In this document: positions 10,250 through 20,253 of the stretch, one piece after another | How the letters are laid out: each line of letters begins with the position of its first letter | Position numbering within the stretch: position 1 is the stretch's first letter | From: Bacteroides sp. | Lineage (GTDB): Bacteria; Bacteroidota; Bacteroidia; Bacteroidales; Muribaculaceae | Length of the DNA: 64,000 nt | Direction of reading: 5' to 3' | Assembly (NCBI GenBank): GCA_014801865.1 | Contig: JAAVDH010000044.1 | Coordinates: 1 to 64,000, forward strand | Program-made: the position numbers and the translations under genes | Notes under the pieces: model-generated | Seen by the model: the letters and a program-made list of their open reading frames with translations, nothing else | What the model was told of the DNA's origin: nothing | Database searches by the model: none

Positions 10250-10327
10250 ATTTACATTATTCCACATCCATACTTTTATTCCGCCTATCCGAGGCGCCGG
10301 ATATTTCCTCAACTTACTTAATTTTCG

Positions 10328-10335
10328 TAACTTTG
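10328..10335 (+). promoter_or_regulatory. Candidate -7 element (TAACTTTG) for ruvX operon
   Basis: taactttg about 30 bp upstream of ATG at 10365; weak -33. Confidence 0.45.
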
Positions 10336-10364
10336 TAAGTGAAACGAAAATCCACCACATTTCT

Positions 10365-10808
10365 ATGAGCAGACTAATGGCAATTGACTATGGACGAAAA
10401 CGATGCGGAGTGGCCGTAACGGACTCTCTGCGTATTGTGGCCACAGCGCTCGCTACCGTGGAGACTGCCAGGCTCAATACATTCGTGACCGAATATATCG
10501 GGCGCGAGCAGGTTGACGCCATAATTGTGGGATGGCCACTGACCCTCACAGGCGAACCGTCGGAGTCCACGCGCTACATACGCCCCGGCATTGACCGCCT
10601 GCGCAAAGTGCTCCCCGAGAGCCTCCCGATCCTGTGGTATGACGAACGATTCACCTCCTCGATGGCCCACCGCTCGATGATAGACTCAGGCATGACGCGC
10701 ACACAACGGCGCGACAAAGCCCTGCCCGACCGAATGGCCGCCACGATTATACTCAACGACTTCCTCCAGAGCCGTGCCTACGAGGAGTTCAAACAACAAA
10801 CGAGATAA
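10365..10808 (+). CDS. ruvX: Putative pre-16S rRNA nuclease / Holliday junction resolvase RuvX (YqgF)
   Basis: 147 aa; MAIDYGRKRCGVAVTD, IIVGWPLTLTGE, WYDERFTS motifs. Confidence 0.95.
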   Translation: MSRLMAIDYGRKRCGVAVTDSLRIVATALATVETARLNTFVTEYIGREQVDAIIVGWPLTLTGEPSESTRYIRPGIDRLRKVLPESLPILWYDERFTSSMAHRSMIDSGMTRTQRRDKALPDRMAATIILNDFLQSRAYEEFKQQTR

Positions 10809-10824
10809 AAAACCACACTGAACG

Positions 10825-11394
10825 ATGAAATTACCCATATACCTGTACGGCCACCCCGTACTACGTAACATATCTGAAGATATCACGCCTGACTATCCCG
10901 ACTTCGGTAAACTGGTAAGCGACATGTTCGAGACCATGTATGAGTCTGACGGCGTAGGACTTGCTGCCCCGCAGATAGGACGCAACATACGCCTGGTGGT
11001 CATCGACGGATCCCCTCTTGCAGAGTCGTTCCACGAATGTGAGGGAATGAAAATGGTGCTCGTCAACCCCCGAATCGAAGTGCTCGAGGGCGACAAGGTG
11101 AGCCGCTCGGAGGGATGTCTCAGTCTCCCCGGCCTGTCGGAAAACGTCAACCGCGTGGAAAAAATACGCATGACATGGCTCGACGAAAACTTCACCCCCT
11201 GCGAAAAGGTGTTCGAGGGATTCGCCGCACGTATCATACAGCATGAGTGTGACCACCTTGAAGGCAAAGTGTATATCGACCACATATCACCCATACGCAA
11301 GCAGCTCATCAAGTCGAAGCTCAACAATATCGTTACCGGACGTACCCGCTGCGATTACCCCGTGAAATACGCTCCCGGAGTGCGCCGCAAGTAA
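10825..11394 (+). CDS. def: Peptide deformylase
   Basis: 189 aa; GVGLAAPQIG, EGCLSLPG, QHECDHLEG motifs. Confidence 0.97.
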   Translation: MKLPIYLYGHPVLRNISEDITPDYPDFGKLVSDMFETMYESDGVGLAAPQIGRNIRLVVIDGSPLAESFHECEGMKMVLVNPRIEVLEGDKVSRSEGCLSLPGLSENVNRVEKIRMTWLDENFTPCEKVFEGFAARIIQHECDHLEGKVYIDHISPIRKQLIKSKLNNIVTGRTRCDYPVKYAPGVRRK

Positions 11395-11445
11395 AAACAC
11401 TATCTAAATCACCATAAAGAACCCCATAACGAACTATTCCGATAC

Positions 11446-13134
11446 ATGGCAGACGATAAGAAAATCATATTTTCAATGGTAGGCGTAAGCAAGACCTACC
11501 CCCCTCAGAAAACAGTGCTGAAGAACATCTACCTGTCGTTTTTCTACGGCGCCAAGATAGGCATCATAGGTCTAAACGGCTCAGGTAAATCATCACTGCT
11601 GAAGATAATCGCCGGCATTGACAAAGAATATCAGGGCGAAGTAGTGTTCTCGCCCGGCTACACTGTGGGCTACCTCGAGCAGGAGCCTCAGCTTGACCCC
11701 ACGAAGACCGTCATAGAAGTAGTGCGCGAAGGCGTGCAGCCCGTGATGGACCTCCTGGCCGAATTTGATCAGGTAAACGAGGCCTTCGGCGACCCCGACG
11801 TGCTGGATGACCCCGATAAGATGGACGCTCTCATAGCCCGCCAGGCCGAACTCCAGGATAAGCTCGACGCCATGGACGCATGGAACATAGATTCACGCCT
11901 GGAACGTGCCATGGATGCACTGCAGTGTCCCCCTGACGACCAGCTTATCGAAACCCTCTCGGGTGGTGAACGCCGCCGTGTGGCTCTGTGCCGCCTGCTG
12001 CTCCAACAGCCCGACGTACTGCTCCTCGACGAACCTACCAACCACCTCGACGCCGAGTCCATCGACTGGCTCGAACAGCATCTCAATCAATATCCCGGCA
12101 CGGTGATAGCCATCACCCACGACCGTTACTTCCTTGACCACGTGGCAGGATGGATCCTCGAGCTTGACCGAGGCGAGGGTATACCCTGGAAGGGCAACTA
12201 CTCCTCATGGCTTGACCAGAAGACCAAGCGTATGGCTCAGGAAGAGAAGCAGGCCAGCAAGCGCCGCAAGACTCTCGAAAGAGAGCTCGAGTGGGTGCGC
12301 ATGGCACCCAAGGCACGTCAGGCCAAGGGAAAGGCACGTCTTAACAACTACGACCGTCTGCTCAACGAAGACCAGAAGCAGCGTGAGGAACGCCTGGAAA
12401 TATTCATTCCCAACGGTCCCCGTCTGGGCAACAAGGTAATCGAAGCTACCGGACTCTCTAAGGCGTTCGGCACCAAAAAACTGTTTGACAACCTCTCGTT
12501 CATGCTCCCACCCAATGGCATTGTGGGCGTCATTGGCCCCAACGGTGCGGGTAAAACCACTCTTTTCCGCCTCATTATGGGTCAGGAAGCACCCGACAGC
12601 GGCTCATTTGACGTGGGCGAAACCGTGAAGATAGCCTACGTTGACCAGCGCCACCACGATCTCGTGCCCGAAAAGAGCGTATATGAGGTAATCTCGCAGG
12701 GTGTTGAAAGCTTCCGCATGGGCGGACGTGACATAAACGCTCGTGCATATCTGAGCCGATTCAACTTCACCGGAGCCGACCAGGAAAAGAAGATAGCTGT
12801 GCTCTCGGGTGGTGAACGTAATCGCCTCCATCTGGCCATGGCGCTCAAAGAAGAAGGCAACGTACTGCTCCTTGACGAGCCCACCAACGATATCGACGTG
12901 AACACCCTGCGTGCGCTCGAAGAGGGTCTTGAGGACTTCGCCGGATGCGCCGTAGTCGTAAGCCACGACCGTTGGTTCCTTGACAGAATCTGTACCCATA
13001 TACTCTCATTCGAGGGCAATGGCGAGGTAGTGTTCTACGAGGGCACATACTCTGACTATGAGGACTACAAGCGCGCACGCAACGGAGGGAAAGAACTCCC
13101 ACGCCGCCGCTACCGTAAGCTCATGGCCGACTAA
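11446..13134 (+). CDS. ettA: Energy-dependent translational throttle protein EttA (ABC-F ATPase)
   Basis: 562 aa; two ABC cassettes (GLNGSGKSS, GPNGAGKTT; two LSGGERRR/LSGGERNR signatures) and the linker typical of EttA. Confidence 0.95.
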   Translation: MADDKKIIFSMVGVSKTYPPQKTVLKNIYLSFFYGAKIGIIGLNGSGKSSLLKIIAGIDKEYQGEVVFSPGYTVGYLEQEPQLDPTKTVIEVVREGVQPVMDLLAEFDQVNEAFGDPDVLDDPDKMDALIARQAELQDKLDAMDAWNIDSRLERAMDALQCPPDDQLIETLSGGERRRVALCRLLLQQPDVLLLDEPTNHLDAESIDWLEQHLNQYPGTVIAITHDRYFLDHVAGWILELDRGEGIPWKGNYSSWLDQKTKRMAQEEKQASKRRKTLERELEWVRMAPKARQAKGKARLNNYDRLLNEDQKQREERLEIFIPNGPRLGNKVIEATGLSKAFGTKKLFDNLSFMLPPNGIVGVIGPNGAGKTTLFRLIMGQEAPDSGSFDVGETVKIAYVDQRHHDLVPEKSVYEVISQGVESFRMGGRDINARAYLSRFNFTGADQEKKIAVLSGGERNRLHLAMALKEEGNVLLLDEPTNDIDVNTLRALEEGLEDFAGCAVVVSHDRWFLDRICTHILSFEGNGEVVFYEGTYSDYEDYKRARNGGKELPRRRYRKLMAD

Positions 13135-13210
13135 TCCAGCCGCCTGACATACATACTTTTTATCACTCCTCAATTTTTATCACTCCTCACCTCTACATTC
13201 AAAAGACTGA

Positions 13211-14176
13211 ATGATCGAACGAATAATAATACTCGAACAGGCTGACCCCGTAAGTTTTTACGGGGTCAATAATGCCAATCTGCAGCTCATACGCAACCTA
13301 TTTCCCAAACTGCGTATGGCCGCGCGCGGATCTGTAATCAAGGTCATCGGCGATGAACAGGAAACTGCCGACTTTGAAAAAAAGATTCATGAGCTTGAAA
13401 ACTACTGCGCCAAGTATAACTCACTGAATGAAGACGCCATACTTGACGTCCTGCGCGGAGAGACACCAAAGGATGTCAAGTCCGACGGTGTCATCATATT
13501 CGGCATCAACGGCAAACCCATATCGGCACGCAACGCCAATCAGCAACTGATGGTGCAGTCGGTGCTCAACAATGACCTGACATTTGCACTCGGCCCCGCC
13601 GGTACAGGTAAAACCTACATCGCCATAGCCCTGGCTGTGAGAGCACTCAAAAACAAGGAAGTACGCAAGATAATACTTTCGCGTCCCGCAGTAGAGGCCG
13701 GAGAAAAACTCGGATTTCTCCCCGGCGACATGAAGGATAAGATCGATCCGTATCTGCAACCGCTCTACGATGCGCTTGAAGATATGATTCCCGCCGCAAA
13801 GCTTAAAGAGTACATGGAGAACAACACCATACAGATAGCTCCCCTGGCTTTCATGAGAGGACGCACGCTCAACGATGCCGTGATAGTGCTTGACGAGGCG
13901 CAGAATACCACCACGCACCAGATAAAGATGTTCCTCACACGTCTGGGCATGAACGCCAAGATGATAATCACGGGCGACGTGACGCAGATCGACCTCCCGC
14001 GCTCGGTGCCCTCGGGACTCATGCAGGCGCTGAAAGTACTTAAGGATGTGCCGGGCATCGGACGCATCGAATATGGCAAAAAGGACATCGTACGCCACCC
14101 CCTGGTGCAGCGTATCGTACAGGCCTACGAGAAATTTCAGCCCGAGGAAGGAAGCGACACTCCCGCTACCACATAA
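13211..14176 (+). CDS. PhoH family ATPase
   Basis: 321 aa; ALGPAGTGKTYIA, LSRPAVEAGEKLGFLPGD, VLDEAQNTT motifs. Confidence 0.95.
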   Translation: MIERIIILEQADPVSFYGVNNANLQLIRNLFPKLRMAARGSVIKVIGDEQETADFEKKIHELENYCAKYNSLNEDAILDVLRGETPKDVKSDGVIIFGINGKPISARNANQQLMVQSVLNNDLTFALGPAGTGKTYIAIALAVRALKNKEVRKIILSRPAVEAGEKLGFLPGDMKDKIDPYLQPLYDALEDMIPAAKLKEYMENNTIQIAPLAFMRGRTLNDAVIVLDEAQNTTTHQIKMFLTRLGMNAKMIITGDVTQIDLPRSVPSGLMQALKVLKDVPGIGRIEYGKKDIVRHPLVQRIVQAYEKFQPEEGSDTPATT

Positions 14177-14186
14177 ACCCACTTCA

Positions 14187-14236
14187 CGTAAGTAAGCCCT
14201 AAAAATCACCCAAATTACCCTTAGGGTTTACTTACG
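14187..14236. repeat. 16-bp inverted repeat upstream of the exopolysaccharide operon
   Basis: cgtaagtaagccctaa (14187-14202) / ttagggtttacttacg (14221-14236), one non-Watson-Crick position, 18-nt loop. Confidence 0.8.
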
Positions 14237-14298
14237 ATAATAACTTGGCCACTGTCAACGTTATAAATTTACACCACCATTACATTGTCACTAATCAC

Positions 14299-15150
14299 AT
14301 GAAACTTGCTGCCGTCAAACTCGCGTCAAGGATAATACCGGTTATCGCCGCACTGGCGATTATGGCCGCCACATCGTCATGCAACTCCAAAACCAATCAG
14401 CTCACATACTTCAATAATCTTGAGGGAAAGTTGAGCGGCGAACTTGCTACTACCGCCTATAAGGTGCGTATTGTACCCGATGACGAACTGGCCATTACCG
14501 TTAACTCTCAGTCAGCTGCAGCTACTGCACCATATAATCTGCCTATGTTTAACGATATGACACAGGCCGATTTGGTAAACTCGGCATTAGGTGAATCATA
14601 TACCAACACGCCTAAAACACAGACCTATATAGTTAATTCTCAGGGAAATATCACTATGCCCGGCATAGGTGAGATACACGTGGCGGGAATGACGCTTGAT
14701 GAACTCACCGGATACATCACAGCTAAGGTCAGCAACGAAGTAAAGGACCCGATTGTACGTGTAACTTTAGTTAATTTTACAGTAAATGTACTCGGTGAAG
14801 TGGAAAATCCCAAGCGAATTAACGTACGCACCGAACGTTTCTCAGTACTTGATGCCCTTGCGGAGTCCGGAGATCTCACGGAATACGGTAAACGCGACAA
14901 CGTAATAGTGATACGCGAGCAGGACGGCAAGGTCACCTATCAGCGTCTCGACCTGCGCGATGCCAATATCGTGTCATCGCCCTACTACTACCTTCAGCAG
15001 AACGACGTAGTATACGTAGAGCCTAATAATATCAAGGCCTCCAACTCGCGCTACAACACCATGAACAGCTACAAGCTTTCAGCCATATCCACTACGGTAA
15101 GCGCCGTATCAGTTATAGCATCACTCATTATCGCACTCGCTGTAAAGTAA
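14299..15150 (+). CDS. Polysaccharide biosynthesis/export protein (Wza-like lipoprotein)
   Basis: ORF track gives a TTG start at 14245; ATG at 14299 places a lipoprotein signal (IMAATSSCNS) in register. YKVRIVPDDELAITV, GNITMPGIGEIHVAGMT, SLBB-like VNVLGEVENP. Confidence 0.9.
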   Translation: MKLAAVKLASRIIPVIAALAIMAATSSCNSKTNQLTYFNNLEGKLSGELATTAYKVRIVPDDELAITVNSQSAAATAPYNLPMFNDMTQADLVNSALGESYTNTPKTQTYIVNSQGNITMPGIGEIHVAGMTLDELTGYITAKVSNEVKDPIVRVTLVNFTVNVLGEVENPKRINVRTERFSVLDALAESGDLTEYGKRDNVIVIREQDGKVTYQRLDLRDANIVSSPYYYLQQNDVVYVEPNNIKASNSRYNTMNSYKLSAISTTVSAVSVIASLIIALAVK

Positions 15151-15154
15151 TTAC

Positions 15155-16429
15155 GTGATTAAGCTTGACCGCATATGCGTATGGTTGTTCATCATCAATC
15201 TCACATTGATGACGCTCAACCAATTGTACTTCTCGCTTGCTGACGAAGTGCTGAGCTATCTCATGGGCATGGCGGCTCTGGCTGACTGTATATTCAACAG
15301 AAACTGGAGGCAATATAAGCTCCTCGGACTTATAATGGGGGTGCTCGGAGTGTATTGGGTCAACACCATACTCTTCCGCAGCTACAATACCCCGCTTTAC
15401 GTCACTTTCGACTATCTGATGATGCTTAAACCGTTCCTGCCGCTATGCGTATTCTACGGTATGGGTATCGAACTTACTCCCAAAGAAAAGCAAGCTACCC
15501 GTTGGGCCTGCTATTTCAATATAGCCCTGTTGCTCATCTGCCTGCCGTTAGGCGAACTCCGCGCCCAGCAATATATCCTCTCCTATATAGCCTTTTTCGG
15601 TCAGACATGTATCTCGGTAGCTCTAATCTATCTTTGGGTATCAATTGATGATAATGGAAAAATATCCCAAAGCACTCTTCTATTCATCGTATTCACTCTA
15701 TTACTGGGAATTTGGTGTGGTCGCTCAAAGTATTATGGTGAATGCATATTGTTCTTCTTTTTCCTGTTTATATATCGTCCGGGAATAGTAACTAAAATGT
15801 CATTCAGAAATATGATTGTGCTCATCATTCTCTTCGGTATAATATTAGCTGTCATTTGGAAGAAATTGACCTATTATTACCTGAATCCGGATATTGATAT
15901 GGAGGAAGCTGAGCAATCAGTTGCACGTATGGCATTACTATTAGGCTTATATTTGTCATTATGTGAGTATCCTGTCTTAGGAGCAGGACTCGCATCATTT
16001 GGTTCAACCCCCTCTGTCTGGAATTATTCGGGATTTTATATTGAAACTGGCCTGGATAAAGTGTGGGGATTAAGTCCTACCAAGAATGATTTTATATGTG
16101 ATAACTTCCTGGCTACTATCGGAGGCGAGTTTGGAGCACTTGGTATCATTCTTTTCCTATATCTCTCTCTTTGGCTTTACCGTAGGATGCGACCATTTCT
16201 TCACACTCGATATCCACGTTATAAATATTACTTTATCTGTGGAGTCGTAGCAATTTTAAGCAGTTTGATAGAAAATTCAAACGGGAATCTATTCATGACT
16301 CCGGGAGCTATCACAATTTACAGTATGATCGGCTCACTGGCTGCCCACGGGAACAAGGTTGCCCGGGATGAATCAGAAAATAAGTCTGCTACTCTTCAAT
16401 ACATTTCTGAAAAAACTAACTACGCATGA
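15155..16429 (+). CDS. O-antigen ligase/polymerase-like (Wzy-type) membrane protein
   Basis: 424 aa, multiple hydrophobic segments, GTG start; lies between export and chain-length genes. Confidence 0.75.
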   Translation: MIKLDRICVWLFIINLTLMTLNQLYFSLADEVLSYLMGMAALADCIFNRNWRQYKLLGLIMGVLGVYWVNTILFRSYNTPLYVTFDYLMMLKPFLPLCVFYGMGIELTPKEKQATRWACYFNIALLLICLPLGELRAQQYILSYIAFFGQTCISVALIYLWVSIDDNGKISQSTLLFIVFTLLLGIWCGRSKYYGECILFFFFLFIYRPGIVTKMSFRNMIVLIILFGIILAVIWKKLTYYYLNPDIDMEEAEQSVARMALLLGLYLSLCEYPVLGAGLASFGSTPSVWNYSGFYIETGLDKVWGLSPTKNDFICDNFLATIGGEFGALGIILFLYLSLWLYRRMRPFLHTRYPRYKYYFICGVVAILSSLIENSNGNLFMTPGAITIYSMIGSLAAHGNKVARDESENKSATLQYISEKTNYA

Positions 16430-18438
16430 ACACCATAACTAACTCCATCGATTTAAGACGCTACTTCCGTACAGCAAAGAAATTGTGGTGGCTATACCTG
16501 CTTGCCTTCATCGTCTTTATGGGAGGTGCCACATTCTATGCATATTACCGTATGCCGTCATTTGAAACCCAAGCCACAATGATTATTGAGGACTCAGGTG
16601 ATAATAGTCCCGCAGGTGGACTTTCAAGTTTGCTTGGACGTTCTTTCTCTATCGGAGGCTTCGGCAGTTCATCCGTAAGCAATGAGATTTTCGTCCTTAA
16701 CTCTCATGATCTCCTCATTAATGCATCGCGTAGAAACAGGCTCAATAGAAACTACATAGCTCATGACGGAATCATACGCTCAGTGCTTTATCCCGATTCA
16801 CCTATTGAACTGGTGGCCGATGACGTGTATTTTGACACATTACAATCAAGCTATCAGATTAATGTAAAAATCAAACCCGATGGAGCGGCTGACATAGAGT
16901 TTGTAAGAGGTCGTTTCTTTCCCAAGAAGCTCTACAGCACTACTGTAAAGTCACTTCCTTATGTTTGCGACAATCCGGCTTATCCAGTCATCATTGCTCC
17001 TACAACGTATTACAACCGTGGTGAGAAATATGATATCACTATCAATGTAAATTCCAACGAGGTTATCGCCAATAAAATTCTCAAAGAGGTCGTCACATTG
17101 ACTCCCGACAAAATAGCCGATGTAATACAGCTCACCTATGAAGGACCTAATAAAGAGTATAACAAACTTCTCTTGAACAGTCTGCTTAATGAATATAACA
17201 ACCTGCGCGTAGAACGTCGCAAGGAGAATGCCCGCCGCGAGGTGGAGTTCCTGGATAACCGTCTGGCCGAACAGCTTGCTATGCTAACCGAGAGCGAAAA
17301 GGAGATCGAGCAGTACAAATCCGACCATAATCTCTCGGATATTGCTGAGGAGATGAAGCTACTCGTAGGGCAATCTGTTGAGAGTGAAAAGGAATTGATA
17401 CAGCTCCGCAGTAGCCGAGACTACTATCGCGAGGTGCTTGCCGCCATTCGCAGTCCCAAAGCAAATGATCAGCTGATACCCGTAGCAGAAGATCTCAGCA
17501 GCCCCATGATTGAGAACTATAATACCCTGATGCTTCAACGTAAGCAGTTGGCCCTGTCGGCGACTCCAGACAATGCATCGCTCAAAATCATGGACAGCAA
17601 CCTCAGCGATCTCCGCTCATCGATTGAGAAGAATGCCGAAGGTACCATAGCCCAAAGTACCATCCTCATTAACTCAATACTTGAGAATAATAAAGCTACT
17701 GAGGGACGACTCAAAAACATGCCTGCTATAGAGCGTCGCTTCTTTGAACTGACACGTGATACTCAGCTTCAGAACGAACTGTACCTCTTCCTTACCGAGA
17801 AGCGCGAGAACGCCATGCTGAAATATCAGTCAAATTCCACATTGGGATTCATCGTGGAAGAAGCATTCTGCGCCATAAAACCATCAAAAAAGAAGACTTA
17901 TTTAGCCTTTGCAGCATGTTTCGTACTTGCCTTACTGTGTCCTTCGTTATTGGTAATCTTCATTACTGCACGCAATCGTAAGGTTTCTTCACCTATTGAC
18001 CTCAATTTTAACGGACTCGAACAGCAGTCAATGACACTTACAGGCACTTCTACCGAAGATTTACGCCCCCTGCGCCGTGTCTTAACCGATATGCCCGATA
18101 AGAAGCGTCTCTACTGTATCAACGCTACTAACGACGCTGAAATACTGCGCAATCTGGCAATCTCCTTTGGCAATATAAATACTCGAGCTGAGGTCATTAG
18201 CTCTTACAATAGTAATGACGCTCTTATGACTGCACTCAGTAAGGTTGATGATGCGTCATATATCATGCTTATCAACGTACCTCAACCGGAACATGTGGCA
18301 GACTTCACGTCATGTATCAATAAGGAGGATGGACTGCTTATTGTTATTACAGCCAAAAACAGTCTGTCCATTGATTTCTTCAAGACACTGATTAGCAATG
18401 GTGTCAAATCTTCAAATATCATTACCGCCATAGTGTAA
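16426..18438 (+). CDS. Wzz/GumC-type chain-length determinant protein with degenerate C-terminal BY-kinase-like domain
   Basis: 670 aa; N-terminal TM, Wzz domain, coiled coil, second TM (KKTYLAFAACFVLALLCPSLLVIFI); ATGA overlap with upstream gene. Confidence 0.85.
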   Translation: MNTITNSIDLRRYFRTAKKLWWLYLLAFIVFMGGATFYAYYRMPSFETQATMIIEDSGDNSPAGGLSSLLGRSFSIGGFGSSSVSNEIFVLNSHDLLINASRRNRLNRNYIAHDGIIRSVLYPDSPIELVADDVYFDTLQSSYQINVKIKPDGAADIEFVRGRFFPKKLYSTTVKSLPYVCDNPAYPVIIAPTTYYNRGEKYDITINVNSNEVIANKILKEVVTLTPDKIADVIQLTYEGPNKEYNKLLLNSLLNEYNNLRVERRKENARREVEFLDNRLAEQLAMLTESEKEIEQYKSDHNLSDIAEEMKLLVGQSVESEKELIQLRSSRDYYREVLAAIRSPKANDQLIPVAEDLSSPMIENYNTLMLQRKQLALSATPDNASLKIMDSNLSDLRSSIEKNAEGTIAQSTILINSILENNKATEGRLKNMPAIERRFFELTRDTQLQNELYLFLTEKRENAMLKYQSNSTLGFIVEEAFCAIKPSKKKTYLAFAACFVLALLCPSLLVIFITARNRKVSSPIDLNFNGLEQQSMTLTGTSTEDLRPLRRVLTDMPDKKRLYCINATNDAEILRNLAISFGNINTRAEVISSYNSNDALMTALSKVDDASYIMLINVPQPEHVADFTSCINKEDGLLIVITAKNSLSIDFFKTLISNGVKSSNIITAIV

Positions 18439-18447
18439 AACGGAGAG

Positions 18448-19713
18448 ATGAAAATCTTACAGATCAACGCATACAACTATATTCGTGGCGGATCTGAGAG
18501 TGTGTTTAAAAACACATCCTCCCTACTTGAGGCCCATGGTCACGAGGTAATGACCTACACCCTGAAATGGCCGGAGAATCTTCCCTCTAAGTATTCAACA
18601 TACTTTCCAGAGTCAAAAGAAACACGCAGCGGGGTATTAAGAATTCCACGTAATATCCTGACGTACTTTTACAATGACGAGGCCGCACGCAATCTTGACC
18701 GCCTGCTGAGAGAAGAAAAACCGGACATCGCTCACGTGCATCTTATCTGGGGTCAGCTCACACCTTCTATCCTCCCTGTACTTCACCGCCATGGTATACC
18801 TGTAGTTCACACTGCTCATGACTACCGTATGATATGTCCGGCATACTCACTACGCAACGGTAAAGGAGAGATATGCCATAAATGCGCCGATGGAAACTTT
18901 ATGCATTGCGTAATAGAGAAATGTAATAAGAACAACCGGATGTTAAGCGCGATGATGGCGGCCGAGCAGTATTATCGTAATCACCGTTTTAATCCGTCTG
19001 ACAATCTTGACGGTATAATCTATGTAAGTGACTTTTCGCGCGATACCCATCAACGATTGATGCCATCGCTTGCTAAAGTCCCATCAGAGAAGATTTATAA
19101 CTTTTCAACTTCAATTGCAACCGAACCTTTTGCAAAGAGCAGGGTAAATAAAAGAATTTCTGATTCATATTACCTTTATTACGGACGTCTGTCGCATGAA
19201 AAAGGATTAATCACACTTCTGAAGGCTTTCTCAGATTTGGCTGACATAAAGTTAAAGATCATGGGTAGCGGACCTCTGGAATCGCAACTTAAGCAATTTG
19301 CAGAAGAACGAGCCATGACTAACGTCAGCTTTATAGGACGCCAGACGGGACATGAATTAATGGAAATCGTTGGTCAGGCCGAGTTCGTAATTCTCCCCTC
19401 AGAGTGTTATGAAAATAATCCTATGACCATCATCGAGCCCTACTCCTTAGGAGTACCTGTGATTGGAGCCAATATCGGTGGCATACCAGAAATAATCACA
19501 CCGGATACGGGACTGACATTCAGTAGTGGAGATGCAGATTCACTGAAAGAGGCTGTGCGTAAGTCATCGGCTTTGTCAGACGAAAGATATAATGAACTGG
19601 CTAACGGAGCACTGCAATTTGCCCGTAACAATTTTGAACCCGAAGAGTATTACAATCGGCTTATAAAGTTTTATACGCGCATAATCTCATCATATAAACA
19701 AAAGACTAAATAA
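18448..19713 (+). CDS. Glycosyltransferase family 4 protein
   Basis: 421 aa; IRGGSESVFKNTSSLLEAHGHEV, YYGRLSHEKGLITLLKAF, PSECYENNPMTIIEPYSLGVPVIGANIGGIPE. Confidence 0.93.
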   Translation: MKILQINAYNYIRGGSESVFKNTSSLLEAHGHEVMTYTLKWPENLPSKYSTYFPESKETRSGVLRIPRNILTYFYNDEAARNLDRLLREEKPDIAHVHLIWGQLTPSILPVLHRHGIPVVHTAHDYRMICPAYSLRNGKGEICHKCADGNFMHCVIEKCNKNNRMLSAMMAAEQYYRNHRFNPSDNLDGIIYVSDFSRDTHQRLMPSLAKVPSEKIYNFSTSIATEPFAKSRVNKRISDSYYLYYGRLSHEKGLITLLKAFSDLADIKLKIMGSGPLESQLKQFAEERAMTNVSFIGRQTGHELMEIVGQAEFVILPSECYENNPMTIIEPYSLGVPVIGANIGGIPEIITPDTGLTFSSGDADSLKEAVRKSSALSDERYNELANGALQFARNNFEPEEYYNRLIKFYTRIISSYKQKTK

Positions 19714-19806
19714 TTCTAAACAGAAAATTAGATTATTCAATACTTTACTACAACTATTCAACGGCTTGAGGTGTTGATAAAGTATCATCACATATCAGCT
19801 CCGCTT

Positions 19807-20253
19807 ATGAACAGCCAAAGACAATCCATCTCATCACTGTTGGTTATACTCCTGACTACGATTCTCACCCTCGGTGCATGTAACAATGATGTCAATGAAG
19901 AACTTCGACCATCTATCTCGACATTTATCACACGTTACTTTCCTATGGAGTCCGTGCAGACCTATACCGAGAATTCCAACGGCACCTATACAGTGATTAT
20001 CCACAACGGCACAGAGATACTCTTTGATGCCAATCAGGAGTGGACATCGATCAGCGGTAGAGGCAACACTTTACCTGAAGTACTGATTGAGGATCAGTGT
20101 CCATCCCCACTGGTACAGTATATTACCGAGATGGAATTTCTTGATCAGGTCTATGAATTAAGCCGTACGAATAATAGCTATCACGTAGTATTCCTGAATA
20201 CATACATAGACTATTCTACAGATGACGGCAAAATCACATATCCTCAGAAATAA
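19807..20253 (+). CDS. PepSY-like (DUF2874-type) lipoprotein
   Basis: ATG at 19807 preferred over the track's GTG at 19771; lipobox LTLGACNN; ISTFITRYFPMESVQTYTENSNGTYTVIIHNGTEILFDANQEWTSI. Confidence 0.7.
   Translation: MNSQRQSISSLLVILLTTILTLGACNNDVNEELRPSISTFITRYFPMESVQTYTENSNGTYTVIIHNGTEILFDANQEWTSISGRGNTLPEVLIEDQCPSPLVQYITEMEFLDQVYELSRTNNSYHVVFLNTYIDYSTDDGKITYPQK

Noticed and set aside
13421-14209. 262-aa antisense ORF opposite phoH
   Set aside because: The opposite strand encodes a clear PhoH ATPase; the antisense translation is His/Cys-rich with no recognisable motif, typical of a shadow ORF.
14245-14298. TTG-started N-terminal extension of the Wza-like ORF
   Set aside because: The ATG at 14299 positions a proper lipoprotein signal; the extension would place polar residues before it.
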